Origin: Polytrichum commune
Lineage: Eukaryota; Streptophyta; Polytrichopsida; Polytrichales; Polytrichaceae
DNA: 64,000 nucleotides
Direction: 5' to 3'
Assembly (NCBI GenBank): GCA_950295325.1
Contig: OX485805.1
Span: forward strand, 49,996,758 to 50,060,757
In this document: piece after piece, positions 60,660 to 64,000 of the stretch
How the letters are laid out: each line of letters starts with the position of its first letter
Numbering within the stretch: the stretch's first letter is position 1
Notes under the pieces: model-generated
The model's database searches: none
The model's input: the letters and a program-made list of their open reading frames with translations, nothing else
Told to the model about the DNA's origin: nothing
Made by a program: the position numbers and the translations under genes

Positions 60660-60990
60660 ATAAACATACACCTATATTTTGAGAGATGTATGGTTGGGTG
60701 TGAATCTAAGAACGAACACCAAAAAGATATGTGTTGAGAAAATAATGGACTACTTGCCTAAATCTAATGACCAAGAAATAAGCAACATAATTGGGGGGTG
60801 GGAGCCTATACGATCATCCAATGAGCATGAGAATCTTCATTTTGACAATGAATAAGATGTATATATGAGCTCCTACAATTACAAAGAAAGTTGCTAAGGA
60901 CATGAGTCCAAATTATTGATCATCTCGCACTAATTGCGTGTTTCATATTTTACAAGATATGAATGCAGAGAGTAAAAGATGTATATTCAA
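60660..60990 (+). repeat. R1 repeat, copy
   Basis: Contains cacctatattttgagagatg, tctaagaacgaacaccaaaa, gagaatcttcat and gcgtgtttcatattttacaa in R1 order. Confidence 0.7.
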
Positions 60991-61878
60991 CCCCTAGCAT
61001 CCCAAGCCTATGAAGGGAGGGTATTTTGGGAGCATTTCATAATTTTCATTCTATGTTGATCGTGGAATTTTCATGGACAAGTTATGAGCTTATATTGGGA
61101 TTTATGTGTAGGATCTTGAAGTGTGGGAGATGAGCTATTTACAGGTGGAATGGCCATGAATAATTGTTTGTATTTTTAGATTATAACAATTGAAGGGAGG
61201 GATGCACAAGAAAATGTCATGTTTTATCCCCCATGAAAAACCTTTGTCCAATCCATTTCACATGAAAAGGGAGTGGAATGCTTGTGTGATTCACTAGATG
61301 GTTAACTTCAATAGCTTACCACCTCCACGATTTCTCTTGCCAAAAATTTCCAAACCATAATAGAGTGTGAAAACATTAAATGAAACAATTGATGTGAGCA
61401 CACATGTCGTTCTTACATGAGCATCACAAAATATCACTTTTACCAAAATAAACAGGTTTTATGTCCATGGAAAGTTTACATTGGAGTGGCAACCATTGAA
61501 TGGAGTCAACACCCTCACATAAGCTCGCAACAAAATATGCATGCATGATATACTTGAAATGATGCCGTGGACAATTTCTTCATATTAACCCAAAAGAATG
61601 ATATCTACATTAACTTTCACATTTAATTTATGATCTCTATTATTTGAACCAATTAGCATGTTGGAGTGTGTTAATCTTTTATATTTTTATCTTCCTTTTA
61701 TAAGTCGTAATCTTACATTGCATTTCAAGGGCTCCAATATCTAAATCAATACTATTATGTCTACGTTAGTCTTGTCAATGATCTCCCTAGTGTGTGATCA
61801 TTGTGGACCCGTGATTTATCTTGAACGTGGATTCTTGTGGATTATTGCGGGTCAGTAAATTATGACATGTTACACTAA
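60991..61878. other. intergenic
   Basis: AT-rich, nothing recognised. Confidence 0.5.
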
Positions 61879-62378
61879 GGGCCACTTCACACACGAGCCA
61901 AGAGCCGTGACCATGAAATTGTGAGAGCTTAAAAGAAAGTGTGGAAAGGCCGTCCCAAGACACCTCCGAAATCATATAGTGTGGTCACGGATCCTCAAGT
62001 GCAATGTGAAGTCATATGCAACCATGCCCTCAGCCAAATGCTATTCCAATGAAATTCTATTCATGCGGGTCCTCACACATGATAAAATCAAACAAATCGA
62101 CGGTTGTGAGCGTTCGGAGTGCCATGGTCTCCCGGTTTTGTGTTAAGCTTACCTCCAAGAGGTGGTTTTTGAAAATAGTCCTAGTGACCATGAAACATGA
62201 TCCATTTGATGCCATGCAGGAATCCCTGTAGACTTGACATCCATCTTGCATTCACATACTCCGTTGGTCCCTCAAGCGTAGTGTGAAGCAAACTTGGACC
62301 GGCTGCGCCTTTTCCACCAATGAGAGTGCTTGAAGTGGAATGGTCATGGGCTCTCAGTACTCGTGTGTGAAGTGACCC
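61879..62378 (+). mobile_element. 500-bp TIR element (family M1), copy C
   Basis: Termini gggccacttcacacacgag and ctcgtgtgtgaagtgaccc with TAA on both sides (61876-61878 and 62379-62381). Same orientation as copy B, with only scattered differences along its length. Confidence 0.88.
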
Positions 62379-64000
62379 TAAGACATGCCCAAAAACTTCC
62401 CGGGCACTGATCCACACCATAGGTTGATGTTGGGCACGGTAGGCCCATATGGTAAGATAGTCCAATTTTAAGATGCCCATGGAGGACGGTTGCAAAGATT
62501 GGGAGTGGTGTTAGTATTTTAATCCAATGATTCTCCTACTACACTAAATTGTCCTATTAGTGTGGGTTAGTATTAGGAGTTATACATTGCTATAACTTTT
62601 TACCGATAATATCACTTTTCATACAAGTAACATACAATCATTTTAGAGGCATCTATAGAATATACCTCAAATTGATAAAGGAAACTCACAGATTGCAACA
62701 TCTAACCAATTGGACTTGGAAACACTAGGAGTTTGACTGATTATACCCAAAATCCTCTTTAGACACTGACTCAAATATTCTCTTGAACCTTGCTCAATAT
62801 TATATTGCAAGGCCCACTCAACGGCCCACTCTTGAACCTTGCTCAATATTATTTTAGGTTCAACGTTAAACCTAGTGGTGCAACCAACATATTTGAAGTT
62901 GACAACTTTGAAGCGAGGTTTCTTGGAGATCCAGGGAGGGGCCATATTATACAACAAAGTTGTTCCATGGATAGCACATGGGAGCTTTTAATAATGCATC
63001 GTCTTTGAAGGTCATGTTTAACTTGGCATAACCCACATTCGAATCTTTTGAATCATGGAATCCTTTCAACCTTTGAATCTTGGAAGTGAAGAATATGTGT
63101 AGTTGATAGACAACCTATTAAAGAATATGTGCAATTGGGAGGGGAGTATTGTTGATGGAAAATACAACATGGTGTAGTTGATGAATTTGGGATGAGGTAG
63201 AGAAACCCTTTGGATTTTGATTTGAAGGAACAACCAATGAACATGACTGATGTGGATGACCAACCAATACCAGCAGTCAATCTTACTCAAGCTCCTGAGT
63301 GTGCCCAATTAGTATCAAGTTTTGCAATGGGGCGTTCTTTGGAAATAACAATTGTAGATGTGATGAACATGTAAATTGAATAGGACGTCAAATTCCAACA
63401 TCAAAAAGCATTATTGGATGACTATAGATTTTTACTTTTGTAGTGTGTGCTATGGTGAAGATATCATCATGGGACTATAATACTTTTAATTCCATATTGT
63501 GTAATGTTGGAAGCATATTTCTTTAATAGAAATGTTTGTTCAAACATATGTATCTTCATTGTGTATACCAACTAACATTTGATATTGAAATAGGCCATTT
63601 TCTTGAGAAAACTTGACAGTACAACATTTGAGATTAAAATGTCATAATGTTGAGAATACGGCATATGGAAGATGCGATACTTTCTTGCACGACCAAACAT
63701 GTCATCTCAAAGAAGCAGAAGAATAGTCAACCTTGTCAAATAATTACTCCTTTATACCCTAAGAAATCAAAGTATCTTTATCGACCTTTTAGTCTTCCCT
63801 CTACCCCATTAAGTTAACTCAATTACAATGCTCACAACATCCTGGATCCAAATATTTGTCTCAATTGTTACAATCCTCAAATTCTTTAACCTCCACCCAA
63901 AAATGCAACGTTTGTTTTGGAACCAAGATTAAACAATAACCTTGAGTTGAGTTAAGTTAACCCACCAACAAACCAATGCCGTACTCGGAATAACCCCTCA
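62379..64000. other. intergenic
   Basis: A short direct repeat cttgaaccttgctcaatatt occurs at about 62783 and 62832, and an inverted copy of the agtgtttccaagtcca repeat near 62712-62730. No gene is recognised to the window end. Confidence 0.55.

Overview
This is nuclear DNA of a photosynthetic eukaryote, almost certainly a land plant. The evidence is a plastid-type ribosomal protein S21 gene with an N-terminal transit region, an S40/DUF584 senescence-regulator gene (a land-plant family), a plant-type PP4 (PPX) catalytic subunit gene, a plant EB1 gene, GT-AG spliceosomal introns and pol III tRNA genes. Low gene density, AT-rich repeat-filled intergenic DNA and compact genes would fit a bryophyte or another seedless plant, but that placement is a guess.

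Layout. 1-3150: intergenic, with a hairpin MITE (1904-2060) and a large foldback element (2383-3068). 3150-5481: GC-richer promoter/leader and the three-exon EB1 gene (+). 5482-9000: no recognisable gene. 9003-11245: a duplicated block carrying two identical tRNA-Gly(GCC) genes on either side of a broken LINE fragment. 11250-14220: intergenic. 14223-16374: three-exon plastid S21 gene (+), whose first intron contains a tandem duplication including a copy of exon 1. 19442-20248: S40-like gene (-), with a long microsatellite-rich upstream region to about 21990. 22000-45100: about 23 kb of repeat-dominated DNA with several TIR element families and no credible gene. 45140-46500 and 47165-47960: two minisatellite arrays. 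49115-53855: eight-exon PP4 catalytic subunit gene (-), with one GC-AG intron and a triplicated block in intron 1. 54250-64000: more intergenic DNA with TIR elements and a strand-skewed region that may be an old retroelement.

The genes are unrelated housekeeping or stress genes (microtubule plus-end tracking, plastid translation, senescence/stress regulation, protein dephosphorylation, tRNA) and form no pathway or cluster. The common theme is structural. Each protein gene has a local tandem duplication in an intron, leader or 3' flank, and the intergenic DNA is built from a small number of short TIR/hairpin elements and one abundant dispersed repeat. I did not find evidence of a new multi-gene system. 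The most notable items are the duplicated exon in S21, the decoy acceptor in EB1, the GC-AG intron in PP4, the tRNA/LINE block and the well-preserved TIR families with TAA/TTA target duplications.
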